Below are positions 1-7,150 of a stretch of 10,454 nt of DNA, one piece after another. Origin of the DNA: an uncultured Coriobacteriales bacterium (GTDB lineage Bacteria > Actinomycetota > Coriobacteriia > Coriobacteriales > UMGS124); the NCBI GenBank assembly GCA_934662525.1, contig CAKUKJ010000050.1, forward strand, positions 1-10,454, written 5' to 3'. Every line of letters starts with the position of its first letter. Position 1 is the first letter of the stretch. The translations under genes were made by a program, and so were the position numbers. Below the pieces are notes generated by a model. It made no database searches and was not told the origin of the DNA. It was given only the letters and a program-made list of their open reading frames with translations.

Positions 1-96
1 GCGCAGATGCGGGTACAAGCGTCTGTTAGCAAGGCCTGCTCTTTTGTTTTGGCGACCCCGTCGCCCCGGTTTCGTCCAGGAAGGAGGCCGCCGCCC
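1..96 (+). other. Leader upstream of the ABC exporter genes; possible tail of an upstream gene
   Basis: This stretch precedes the GTG start at 97. The frame of the ABC gene stays open back to an ATG at 7, but the extra 30 codons do not resemble an exporter N-terminus and lack an SD, while AAGGAGG at 81-87 fits the GTG at 97 with a 9-base spacer. A second frame is open from the left edge and ends in TGA at 98-100, overlapping that GTG in a GTGA arrangement, but its third positions are not GC-rich like the real genes here. A third frame ends in TAG at 27-29. I cannot decide which, if either, is the end of an upstream gene. No convincing promoter is visible. Confidence 0.4.
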
Positions 97-2160
97 GTGA
101 GCCTGTTCCGCTACTTCAAAGGCCATCTGGCTAGTGTGGCCCTCGTGTTCGCCCTCTTGCTCGTGCTCGCATACTGCGACATGTCGCTGCCGCGCTACAC
201 CTCCGACATCGTCGACGTGGGCATTCAGCAGTCCGGCGTGCAAGACGTCGCCACCGAGGCGCTCTCCGATGTTACCTACCAGGCCGTTCTCTCCTCGCTC
301 GCTCAAGGCGACCAGGATGGGGCCGCCCTTCTCGCTCAATCTTACAGCCAGCAGCCAGACGGCACCTGGCAGCTCAACGACGAGGGTCGGGCGAGCCGCT
401 CGCAGCTCGACCAAGTCATGGCCGCCCCTCTTGTGCAGGCGTATTTCCCGGGCGACGCGCAGGACCTCTCCGAGTCGCTCCTCAACCAGAAGGCCGTCGC
501 CGCCGCCCAGATGGAGTACGCGCGCCTCGGCTATGACACGGGCGACATCCAGATGGACTACCTCAAGGGCGTGGGCCTCTCCATGCTCGGTGTGGCGGCG
601 CTTGCGATGGTGTGCAACATCGCGGTGAGTTTTCTTTCGGCCCGCACGGGCACGGGCATTGCCCGCGACCTGCGCCGACGCATCTACGCCAAGGTCATGA
701 GCCTCTCTCAGGCCCAGGTGGAGGGCTTCTCCACCGCGAGCCTCATCACGCGCTGCACCAACGACATCCAGCTTATCCAGATGGTGGAGGTCATGCTGCT
801 GCGCATGGTGCTCTACAGCCCCATCCTCGCCGTGGCAGGCATCGTCATGGTGGCGCAGACCAACATCTCCATGGCGTGGGTCATCGCGCTGGCCGTTGTG
901 GCGCTGTTCCTGGTCATCGGCGTGCTTATGGCCGTCGCCATGCCCAAGTTCAAGCTCATGCAGAAGCTTATCGACAAGGTGAACCTCGTGTCGCGCGAGA
1001 TTCTCACCGGCCTGCCCGTCATCCGCGCTTTCGGCCGCGAGAAGCACGAGGAGGAGCGCTTCGCGAAGGCAAACGACGAGCTTATGCGCACACAGCTCTT
1101 CACGAACCGCGCCATGTCGTTCATGATGCCCATCATGCAGCTCGTCATGAACTGCACGAGCGTGCTCATCGTGTGGGTGGGCAGCCATTACGTCGACGAG
1201 GGCACCATCCAGACGGGCGACCTCATCGCGTTCATCACCTACAGCATGCTCGTCGTCATGAGCTTCCTCATGATCGGCATGGTCGCCATCATGCTGCCGC
1301 GAGCCCGCGTCGCCGCCGAGCGCATCGAGGAAGTCCTCTCAACCGAGCCCGGCGTCACGGACAAGCCCGGCGTCGAGCCTGCCAAGCTCGCCGAGGCTCC
1401 CGGCGCCCGCATCGAGTTCGACGACGTGAGCTTCGCCTACGACAAAGACGGCCGCGACGTGCTCGAGCATGTGTCGTTCATGGCCGAGCCCGGCCGCACG
1501 CTTGCCATCATCGGCGCCACGGGATCGGGCAAGTCCACGGTCGTCAAGCTCATGGAGCGCTTCTACGACGTGCGCCAAGGCCGCGTGCTCGTGGACGGCG
1601 TCGACGTGCGCGACATGCCGCAGGCCCAGCTGCGCGCCGCCTTCGGGTATTCCCCGCAGAAGGCGTTCCTGTTCTCGGGCACCGTAGCGTCAAACGTGGG
1701 CTTTGCCGACGAGGCCATGCCCGATGAGCGTCGCCGCCTTGCGATCGAGGTGGCCCAGGCGGCCGAGTTCGTGGATGCGCGCGAGGGCGGGCAAGACGCC
1801 CCCATCGCACAGGGCGGCTCCAACGTGTCGGGCGGTCAGCGCCAGCGCCTCGCCATTGCCCGCGCCCTGGCGGCCGACGCCCGCGCCTACATCTTCGACG
1901 ACTCCTTCTCCGCGCTCGACTACAAGACCGACGCCCGCCTGCGTGCCGAGCTGGCCGAGAGGCTTGCCGGCAAGACGGTCGTCATCGTGGCGCAGCGCAT
2001 CGCCACCATCATGGGGGCCGACCGCATCGTCGTGCTCGACGAGGGTCGCGTCGTGGGCCAGGGCACGCATGCCGAGCTTTTGCGCGCGTGCCCCGAATAT
2101 CGCGAGATTGCCGAGTCGCAGCTTTCAAAAGACGAGCTTGAGAAGGGAGGCGAGCGCTGA
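97..2160 (+). CDS. Heterodimeric ABC exporter, half-transporter with degenerate ATPase site
   Basis: This is a 687-residue half-transporter: a six-helix exporter membrane domain followed by one ABC ATPase domain, acting in the cytoplasmic membrane with the product of the next gene. The GTG start is chosen because AAGGAGG (81-87) lies 9 bases upstream and the protein then begins with the usual SLFRYFKGH amphipathic elbow. TM1 is about residues 11-31 and TM2 about 155-181, separated by an unusually long polar loop (about 45-153). In the ATPase domain, Walker A is GATGSGKST (473-481) and the signature is VSGGQ (577-581). Walker B reads YIFDD, with Asp602 where the catalytic Glu is expected, and the H-loop has Gln633 (AQRIATI) instead of His. 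Both changes mark the degenerate-site subunit of heterodimeric exporters such as TM287/288 and BmrCD. The substrate cannot be told from sequence; drug, lipid or peptide export are all possible. The stop overlaps the next start (TGATG). Confidence 0.93.
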   Translation: MSLFRYFKGHLASVALVFALLLVLAYCDMSLPRYTSDIVDVGIQQSGVQDVATEALSDVTYQAVLSSLAQGDQDGAALLAQSYSQQPDGTWQLNDEGRASRSQLDQVMAAPLVQAYFPGDAQDLSESLLNQKAVAAAQMEYARLGYDTGDIQMDYLKGVGLSMLGVAALAMVCNIAVSFLSARTGTGIARDLRRRIYAKVMSLSQAQVEGFSTASLITRCTNDIQLIQMVEVMLLRMVLYSPILAVAGIVMVAQTNISMAWVIALAVVALFLVIGVLMAVAMPKFKLMQKLIDKVNLVSREILTGLPVIRAFGREKHEEERFAKANDELMRTQLFTNRAMSFMMPIMQLVMNCTSVLIVWVGSHYVDEGTIQTGDLIAFITYSMLVVMSFLMIGMVAIMLPRARVAAERIEEVLSTEPGVTDKPGVEPAKLAEAPGARIEFDDVSFAYDKDGRDVLEHVSFMAEPGRTLAIIGATGSGKSTVVKLMERFYDVRQGRVLVDGVDVRDMPQAQLRAAFGYSPQKAFLFSGTVASNVGFADEAMPDERRRLAIEVAQAAEFVDAREGGQDAPIAQGGSNVSGGQRQRLAIARALAADARAYIFDDSFSALDYKTDARLRAELAERLAGKTVVIVAQRIATIMGADRIVVLDEGRVVGQGTHAELLRACPEYREIAESQLSKDELEKGGER

Positions 2161-4133
2161 TGGTTGCCAACAACAAGCATACCGCCCCCATGTCTGCCTC
2201 CACGTCCCCTACGCCCGGCCCTGCCGCGTCGCAGGCCAAGCGCGGCGCGTCCTACGTCAAGAACAACTTCTCCTCCGGTGGCCTTGAGGCGCCCAAGCGC
2301 CGCCGCCGCGGACCGGGCGGCCACGGAGGCCCCGGCATGCCCGGCGAGAAGGCAAAGGACTTCAAGGGCACGCTCGGTAAGCTCTTCTCCTATATGGCCG
2401 AGTACAAGGTGCAGCTCATCCTCGTCGCTGTCTTCGCCATCGGGGCCACGGCGTTCAATATCGTGGGCCCTAAGGTGCTCTCGCAGGCCACGACCGAGCT
2501 CTTCAACGGCCTCGTCGCCAAGGTGGGCGGCACGGGCGGCATCGATTTTTCGGCCATTGCGTCCATCCTCGCGTGCTCGCTTGCCATCTACGCGGCCTCG
2601 GCGCTGTGCAACTTTGTGCAGAGCTGGCTTATGAGCGGCATCACGCAGCGCACCTGCTACCGCCTGCGCGAGGCCATCACCAAGAAGATCGACCGCATGC
2701 CGTTCGGCTATTTTGAGCGCAACTCCATCGGAGACACGCTCTCGCGCATCACCAACGACGTCGACACGCTCGGCCAGGGCCTCAACCAGGGCCTCACGAC
2801 GCTCATCACCTCGGCGACCACCATCGTCGGAGTGCTCGTGATGATGCTCACGATCAACCCGCTCATGACGCTCGTCACCGTGCTTATCGTGCCGGTGTCG
2901 CTCGTGCTCATCTCCGTGGTCGTCAAGTTCTCGCAGAAGTACTTCAAAGCCCAGCAGTCCACGCTCGGCGAGCTCGACGGCCTCGTGGAGGAGGGCTTCG
3001 CGGGCCAGAACGTCGTGCGCGCCTTCAACCAGGAGGAGCGCTTCGTCGGCCACTTCAACGAGGTGAACGACCGCCTCTATGAGAGCGCCTGGAAGTCGCA
3101 GTTCTTCAGCGGCCTCATGCGCCCGCTCATGGACTTCGTGGGCAACCTGGGGTATGTGGCCGTGGCCATCCTCGGCAGCTACTTCGCGGCCACGGGCGTC
3201 ATCACGGTGGGCGACATCCAGGCGTTCATCCAGTATGTGAAGAACTTCACACAGCCCATCACGCAGCTCACGCAGGTGTCCACCATGCTCCAGCAGATGG
3301 CGGCCTCCGGCGAGCGCATCTTCGAGTTCCTCGACGAGGCCGAGGAGCCCCGGCAGGCGCCCCTCGCGCTGCCCGAGGACGGCTTGCACGGCGAGGTCGA
3401 CTTCGACCATGTGGCGTTCGGCTACACGCCCGACAAGCTCGTTATCCGCGATTTCTCGGCGCATGTGGAGGCAGGCCAGACCGTGGCGCTCGTGGGCCCC
3501 ACCGGCGCGGGCAAGACCACGATGGTGAAGCTGCTCATGCGCTTCTACGACGTGAGCTCCGGGGCCATCCGCATCGACGGCCACGACGTGCGCGAGATGA
3601 GCCGCGAGCAGGTGCGCTCGACGTTCGGCATGGTGCTGCAGGAGACGTGGCTCTATAATGCCAGCGTGCGCGAGAACATCCGCTACGGCAGGCTCGACGC
3701 CACCGACGCCGAGGTGGAGGCGGCCGCCAAGAGCGCCTACGCCGACCACTTCATCCAGACGCTGCCCGGCGGGTACGACTTCGTCATCAACGAGGACGCG
3801 AGCAACATCAGCCAGGGCCAGCGGCAGCTGCTCACCATTGCGCGCGCCATCCTGGCCGATAGGCGCATGCTCATCCTCGACGAGGCCACGAGCTCGGTGG
3901 ACACGCGCACCGAGGAGCGCATCCAGCGCGCCATGGACAACCTCATGGCGGGCCGCACGAGCTTCGTCATCGCGCACCGCCTCTCCACCATCAAGGGTGC
4001 CGACCTCATCCTGGTCGTGCGCGACGGCGACATCGTGGAGCAGGGCACGCACGACGAGCTGCTGGCGCAGGGCGGCTTCTACGCCGACCTCTACAACTCG
4101 CAGTTCGAGGATTGCAAGGACCCAGTGGAGTAG
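2160..4133 (+). CDS. Heterodimeric ABC exporter, half-transporter with consensus ATPase site
   Basis: This 657-residue protein is the partner of the preceding subunit. Its ATG overlaps the upstream stop by one base and has AAGGGAGG at 2143-2150 (9-base spacer), so the two are probably translated together. The first 65 or so residues are low-complexity (Ala/Ser/Pro, then an Arg run at 47-50 and a Gly/Pro/His segment) and probably a disordered cytoplasmic tail. TM1 starts near residue 84 and is part of a six-helix exporter domain. The ATPase domain carries Walker A GPTGAGKTT (446-454), Walker B LILDE with Glu575, and an H-loop His606 (AHRLSTI), all intact. Its signature is altered to ISQGQ (550-554), as in TM288-type subunits. 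Intact Walker motifs here pair with the intact VSGGQ of the partner, giving one working ATP site per dimer. The family is certain; the substrate is unknown. Confidence 0.94.
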   Translation: MVANNKHTAPMSASTSPTPGPAASQAKRGASYVKNNFSSGGLEAPKRRRRGPGGHGGPGMPGEKAKDFKGTLGKLFSYMAEYKVQLILVAVFAIGATAFNIVGPKVLSQATTELFNGLVAKVGGTGGIDFSAIASILACSLAIYAASALCNFVQSWLMSGITQRTCYRLREAITKKIDRMPFGYFERNSIGDTLSRITNDVDTLGQGLNQGLTTLITSATTIVGVLVMMLTINPLMTLVTVLIVPVSLVLISVVVKFSQKYFKAQQSTLGELDGLVEEGFAGQNVVRAFNQEERFVGHFNEVNDRLYESAWKSQFFSGLMRPLMDFVGNLGYVAVAILGSYFAATGVITVGDIQAFIQYVKNFTQPITQLTQVSTMLQQMAASGERIFEFLDEAEEPRQAPLALPEDGLHGEVDFDHVAFGYTPDKLVIRDFSAHVEAGQTVALVGPTGAGKTTMVKLLMRFYDVSSGAIRIDGHDVREMSREQVRSTFGMVLQETWLYNASVRENIRYGRLDATDAEVEAAAKSAYADHFIQTLPGGYDFVINEDASNISQGQRQLLTIARAILADRRMLILDEATSSVDTRTEERIQRAMDNLMAGRTSFVIAHRLSTIKGADLILVVRDGDIVEQGTHDELLAQGGFYADLYNSQFEDCKDPVE

Positions 4134-4181
4134 GGCTGGTGAGTAGCGTGCGGGCGGTGGACCGCCGAGCGCAGAGGGGCA

Positions 4182-4229
4182 GCTGGTCGGCGAGGTTGTC
4201 TTTCCGCCGGGCAGTCCCCGCCGACCTGC
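4182..4229. repeat. Inverted repeat GGTCGGCG / CGCCGACC between the ABC genes and murE
   Basis: Perfect 8-base arms lie at 4185-4192 and 4219-4226, separated by 26 bases, with two more outer pairs across a T-T mismatch. No T-run follows, so it is not a standard intrinsic terminator. It could be an RNA hairpin in the 3' end of the ABC transcript, or a DNA site just upstream of the -10 candidate at 4248. In GC-rich DNA such arms may also arise by chance. Confidence 0.3.
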
Positions 4230-4247
4230 CGCCTTCTGCTCTTGCGT

Positions 4248-4253
4248 TATACT
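4248..4253 (+). promoter_or_regulatory. Candidate -10 box (TATACT) for murE-mop
   Basis: TATACT stands out in very GC-rich surroundings, about 87 bases upstream of the murE start. There is no good TTGACA-like hexamer 16-18 bases upstream and no extended -10 TG, so the call rests on the -10 box alone. Transcription would start near 4260, upstream of the hairpin at 4277-4312, which would then lie in the murE leader. Confidence 0.4.
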
Positions 4254-4276
4254 GACTCGCTAGACATTCCATTCGC

Positions 4277-4324
4277 CCCGCGCGGCAGCCTGTCTCATCA
4301 CTGCCGTGCGGGCCTTTTCTGTTT
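4277..4324 (+). terminator. Intrinsic terminator or leader hairpin upstream of murE
   Basis: A 12-bp stem pairs CCCGCGCGGCAG (4277-4288) with CTGCCGTGCGGG (4301-4312); 11 pairs are Watson-Crick and one is G-U, with a 12-base loop. It is followed by CCTTTTCTGTTT. It probably ends the ABC exporter transcript. Because a possible -10 box lies upstream (4248) and the murE SD follows at 4325, it could also act as an attenuator in the murE leader. Confidence 0.8.
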
Positions 4325-4339
4325 GGGAGAACGTTGCAC

Positions 4340-5881
4340 ATGCAAGCACCCCATAAGACCGGCGTCCCGTTGGGGGTCTACGTCAAGGCTCTAGCAGATG
4401 CCGGCGTTCTTGCCGAAGCCCAGCCGGTTGCAAACTGCTCTGATACGCCGATTGACTTCATCACGGCCGATTCGCGCGAGGTCGTGCCCGGCACGCTCTT
4501 CGTTTGCAAGGGCCGCGCCTTCAAGCAGGTCTACCTGGAGGATGCGCTGGCCGCAGGGGCCGTCGCCTACGTGTCGGAGCGCCTGTTCGAGGGCGTTGCC
4601 GCGCCCGCCGTCCTTGTGAGCGACGTGCGCCGTGCCATGGGCATCCTTGCAGACATGCTCTACGACCACCCCTCGGGCCGCATCGACGTCTGCGCCTTCA
4701 CGGGCACCAAGGGCAAGACGACGTGCGCCTATTACCTCAAGAGCGTGCTCGATGCCCGCGCCGCCGCGCTCGGCGAGCACGCGACGCCCATTTTCTCCAC
4801 CACCGTGCTTGACGACGGCGTGTCCTGCGCGCCGTCCAAGCTCACTACGCCCGAGGCGCTCGACCTTGAGGCGCACATGGCCAACGCCGCCTCCGTGGGC
4901 GCGCGCGAGCTTGTGATGGAGGCGTCGAGCCAGGCGCTCAAGTATGACCGCACCTATGGCGTCGAGTTCGCCGTGGCCGGCTTCACCAATATCGGCGAGG
5001 ACCACATCTCGCCCATCGAGCACCCTGACTTCGAGGACTATTTCACAAGCAAGCTCAAGATTTTCGCGCAGGCGCGCTGCGCCGCCGTGAGCCTCGACAT
5101 CGACCACGCCGACCGCGTGCTTGCCGCCGCGCAGGCATGCCCCCGCGTCATCACCTGCTCCGAGCACGATGCGAGCGCCGACGTCTTCCTTGAACGGATG
5201 CAACGCGGGGAGGGCGGCATCGCGATGCGTGTGCGTACCCCGCGCGGCTCCCTTGAGTTCACGCTGCCCACGCCGTCGCGCGTGAACGTCTCAAACGCCC
5301 TGCTTGTGTGCGGTATGGCGGAGGGGCTCGGCGTCGATGGCGCCTATGTCTGCGAGGGCCTCGCGCGCGTGAGCGTGCCGGGGCGCGTGCAGATGCTTGA
5401 GAGCCCGGTTCTGGGCATCGTGCCCATCGTGGACTTCGCCCACAACGGCATGAGCCTCGAGGCCATCCTGCGCGACCTGCGGGAGAACTACCCCCATCAC
5501 GAGCTGTGCGCCGTCTTCGGCGCCACGGGGGGCAAGGGGGTCGACCGCCGCGACTCGATGGGCATCGCTGCCGGCCAGCTGGCCGACCGTGTCGTCATCA
5601 CCGAGGACGACCCCGGCCCCGAGCGCGTGGAGGACATCTGCCGCACCATTGCCCAGCGCATGGACGAGCAGGGCAATCACAACTGGAAGATCGTCTGCGA
5701 CCGCGAGCAGGCCATCCGCACCGCGCTTGCCGACACCGAGGGTTCGACCGTCGTGCTTGTGACCGGCAAGGGCGCGGAGGCCACCATGGCGCGGGCGCAG
5801 GGCCCCGAGCCCTGGAAGACCGACGCCGTCGTGCTTGCCCAGGCGCTCGAAGACAAGGCTGCCGGGAGGCTCGATGTATAA
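4340..5881 (+). CDS. murE: UDP-N-acetylmuramyl-tripeptide synthetase (MurE-type Mur ligase)
   Basis: This cytoplasmic ATP-dependent ligase adds the third, diamino-acid residue to UDP-MurNAc-L-Ala-D-Glu in peptidoglycan precursor synthesis. It has 513 residues, normal for MurE. The ATG at 4340 is preferred to a TTG at 4334 because GGGAGA (4325-4330) sits 9 bases upstream of it. The N-terminal domain contains the DSREV...LFVCKGRAF segment typical of MurE. The ATP P-loop is TGTKGKTT (121-128), and EASSQALKYDR and the FTNIGEDH segment follow. The Lys expected to be carbamylated is Lys238 in the YFTSK segment. The C-terminal domain has DFAHNGMSLE and FGATGGKG. The substrate-choice motif reads DDPG (423-426) rather than the DNPR of meso-DAP ligases, which suggests Lys or another non-DAP diamino acid; this is inference. 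The 3' end overlaps the next gene by 8 bases. Confidence 0.93.
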   Translation: MQAPHKTGVPLGVYVKALADAGVLAEAQPVANCSDTPIDFITADSREVVPGTLFVCKGRAFKQVYLEDALAAGAVAYVSERLFEGVAAPAVLVSDVRRAMGILADMLYDHPSGRIDVCAFTGTKGKTTCAYYLKSVLDARAAALGEHATPIFSTTVLDDGVSCAPSKLTTPEALDLEAHMANAASVGARELVMEASSQALKYDRTYGVEFAVAGFTNIGEDHISPIEHPDFEDYFTSKLKIFAQARCAAVSLDIDHADRVLAAAQACPRVITCSEHDASADVFLERMQRGEGGIAMRVRTPRGSLEFTLPTPSRVNVSNALLVCGMAEGLGVDGAYVCEGLARVSVPGRVQMLESPVLGIVPIVDFAHNGMSLEAILRDLRENYPHHELCAVFGATGGKGVDRRDSMGIAAGQLADRVVITEDDPGPERVEDICRTIAQRMDEQGNHNWKIVCDREQAIRTALADTEGSTVVLVTGKGAEATMARAQGPEPWKTDAVVLAQALEDKAAGRLDV

Positions 5882-6305
5882 GCTGTCCGCATCCAATCAA
5901 ATCCGCGGCACCGTCGCCGCCGTAAAGGAAGGCGCGGTAAACGGCGTGGTCACGCTCGACACACCGGCCGGCCTCGTGAAGGCAGACATCACCATGGAGT
6001 CGATCTGCGAGCTTGGCTTGCGAGAGGGCGCATGTGCCACGGCCGTTGTCAATGCGAGCGACGTGCTGCTTGAAACTGATGAGCCGTGCGTCTGCAGCTG
6101 CTCGGCAGGCAACGTCTTTGTCGGCGAGGTGCTGTCGGTGACGCTTGGCGTGGTGAGCGCGATCGCACGCGTCAGAATTGCCGGGGGCATTGAGCTGACG
6201 AGCAACATGGAGCGGGAGTGCGCCGAGGCGTTCGGCCTCCAGGCCGGCGTCGCGGTCTCGGCGGTCGTGAGCTCAAGCGACGTGCTGGTGGCCTGCGAGG
6301 GATAG
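5874..6305 (+). CDS. Two-domain molybdate-binding (Mop/TOBE) protein, molbindin-like
   Basis: This is a 143-residue soluble protein made of two tandem Mop (TOBE-type) domains, a fold that binds molybdate or tungstate at subunit interfaces in molbindins and in ModE/ModC tails. The ATG at 5874 is chosen because GGGAGG (5864-5869) is 4 bases upstream; an ATG at 5835 lies further inside murE and lacks support. Domain 1 (residues 3-67) is close to the family pattern: SASNQIRGTV, then KEGAVNGVV, then ITMESICELGLREG and ASDVLL. Domain 2 (about 79-141) keeps the C-terminal half (FGLQAGVAVSAVVSSSDVLVA) but its start is more divergent. The linker holds a Cys-x-Cys-x-Cys cluster (72, 74, 76). Its likely role is molybdate storage or buffering. 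No modABC or molybdopterin genes are present in the window, and coupling to murE by an 8-base overlap is unexplained. Confidence 0.85.
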   Translation: MYKLSASNQIRGTVAAVKEGAVNGVVTLDTPAGLVKADITMESICELGLREGACATAVVNASDVLLETDEPCVCSCSAGNVFVGEVLSVTLGVVSAIARVRIAGGIELTSNMERECAEAFGLQAGVAVSAVVSSSDVLVACEG

Positions 6306-6316
6306 GTCATCTCCAA

Positions 6317-6345
6317 GCCGCGCGGCGCTGCGGCGCTCACTTTTT
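6317..6345 (+). terminator. Weak terminator candidate after the murE-mop pair
   Basis: GCCGC (6317-6321) can pair with GCGGC (6330-6334) across an 8-base loop, and a run of five T lies at 6341-6345. The stem is short and six bases separate it from the T-run, so termination is plausible but not certain. Confidence 0.3.
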
Positions 6346-6346
6346 C

Positions 6347-6376
6347 GTCCAAACCCTCCAAAAGTGGACAAAGGGT
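6347..6376. promoter_or_regulatory. Two interleaved dyads, possible operator of the usp gene
   Basis: GTCCA (6347-6351) is mirrored by TGGAC (6365-6369). ACCCT (6353-6357) is mirrored by AGGGT (6372-6376). The first dyad extends imperfectly to TTTCGTCCA / TGGACAAA. The right arms overlap the candidate -35 of the usp promoter. A repressor or activator site is an inference from position. Confidence 0.35.
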
Positions 6377-6394
6377 GTGCAACGGGGGTATAAA
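6365..6394 (+). promoter_or_regulatory. Candidate sigma-70 promoter for the universal stress gene
   Basis: TGGACA (6365-6370) and TATAAA (6389-6394) are separated by 18 bases, a reasonable housekeeping promoter. It predicts a start near 6401 and a leader of about 75 bases before the ATG at 6476. Confidence 0.5.
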
Positions 6395-6475
6395 GCAGTG
6401 TTGAACGACGGGGGTTTAACGTCGCGTGCGAGCGCTGCCGTCAGGCGGTGAGGCTGTGGGAAGAGGAGATGTGCC

Positions 6476-6943
6476 ATGCTGTACTCGAATATCATGGTTG
6501 CCTACGATGGTTCCGACCATGCCAAGGACGCTCTGCGTTACGCCAAGGAGCTTGCCGCGCTCAACCCCGAGGCCACCGTCCACGTGGTTCAGGCGCTCTC
6601 GGTGGGCGCGATGGACTTCCAGGCCACCTATTCCGACGGCGTCTACTACGGCCAGATCGATTACGAGCAGTACAAGAGGCTGCTCGATGCCACGCTTGCG
6701 GCTGCCAAGGCTGCGATGGCCGACAGTCTCGGCGACGCCCTTGCAGATTTGGGCGATCGTGCGACGACCGAGGTCGTGCCTGGCAACGCGCCTGCCGCCG
6801 TGCTTGCCGATTATGCCAAGCGCCACGACATCGACCTCATCGTGATGGGCCGCCGCGGCCTGGGCGCCATCCGCGGCATGCTGGGCTCGGTCAGCTTCAG
6901 CCTGCTGCGTGAGACCGAGATTCCGGTGCTGACGGTGAAGTAG
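6476..6943 (+). CDS. Universal stress protein, UspA family, single domain
   Basis: This 155-residue cytoplasmic protein is a single Usp domain of normal length, with a Rossmann-like alpha/beta fold. The start is supported by GAGGAG (6463-6468) 7 bases upstream. It opens with the family's first strand and loop, MVAYDGSDHAKDAL (Asp11). It ends with VMGRRGLGAIRGMLGSVS and the final strand IPVLTVK. The glycine-rich stretch from Gly125 is the ATP-binding signature seen in MJ0577-type Usps; here the spacing from Gly128 to the Gly137-Ser138 pair is 8 residues, one fewer than in MJ0577. ATP binding is therefore likely but not proven. A variable, Tyr-rich insert lies at about 47-67. The gene stands alone between its own promoter candidate and a strong terminator. 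Usps help survival in stress and starvation; the specific role here is unknown. Confidence 0.92.
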   Translation: MLYSNIMVAYDGSDHAKDALRYAKELAALNPEATVHVVQALSVGAMDFQATYSDGVYYGQIDYEQYKRLLDATLAAAKAAMADSLGDALADLGDRATTEVVPGNAPAAVLADYAKRHDIDLIVMGRRGLGAIRGMLGSVSFSLLRETEIPVLTVK

Positions 6944-6994
6944 CCTGCTCAGGCGACCTGTTTGTTTCCGCCGTCGTCATATGCGGCTTTTGCG

Positions 6995-7028
6995 CGCCGT
7001 CCGGGCTGGTTCTCGGGCGGCGTTTTTT
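6995..7028 (+). terminator. Intrinsic terminator of the universal stress gene
   Basis: CGCCGTCCG (6995-7003) pairs with CGGGCGGCG (7014-7022), nine pairs with one U-G, around a 10-base loop. Six T follow at once (7023-7028). This is the clearest intrinsic terminator of the window. Confidence 0.87.
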
Positions 7029-7150
7029 GATTGCGTGCCGGTTCGGGGTGGCTTGAGATTGTGGCTCGTGGTCGCATTTCCCCTGGCGTGGGGCACATTG
7101 TGTGACGCGGGGCCGCTTGAACCCGTCATAGGGGGAGAAGGGAGGCGTTC

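Noticed and set aside
7..96. Extension of the first ABC gene to an ATG at position 7
   Set aside because: There is no SD before it, the added residues do not look like an exporter start, and an ideal SD precedes the GTG at 97.
1920..4052. Long open frame of about 710 codons on the minus strand opposite the second ABC gene
   Set aside because: Its product is an Ala/His/Asp/Glu/Arg-rich low-complexity string with no domain, as expected opposite a GC-rich gene. The plus strand gene has every family motif.
4422..4437. Another copy of the TGCAAACT arm within murE
   Set aside because: It lies in coding sequence with no mirrored partner at the same spacing, so it is most likely chance.
5835..5873. 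Upstream ATG for the Mop protein at 5835
   Set aside because: It adds 13 residues absent from the Mop pattern and lacks an SD; GGGAGG fits the ATG at 5874.
6968..6991. Small hairpin just before the usp terminator (GCCG / CGGC followed by TTTT)
   Set aside because: The stem is only four pairs; the neighbouring nine-pair hairpin with six T explains termination much better.
7029..7150. Possible promoter for the ECF sigma gene (TTGAGA at 7053 with an AT-richer stretch near 7076)
   Set aside because: No -10 hexamer of reasonable quality lies at the right distance, and ECF promoter motifs vary too much to call one by eye.
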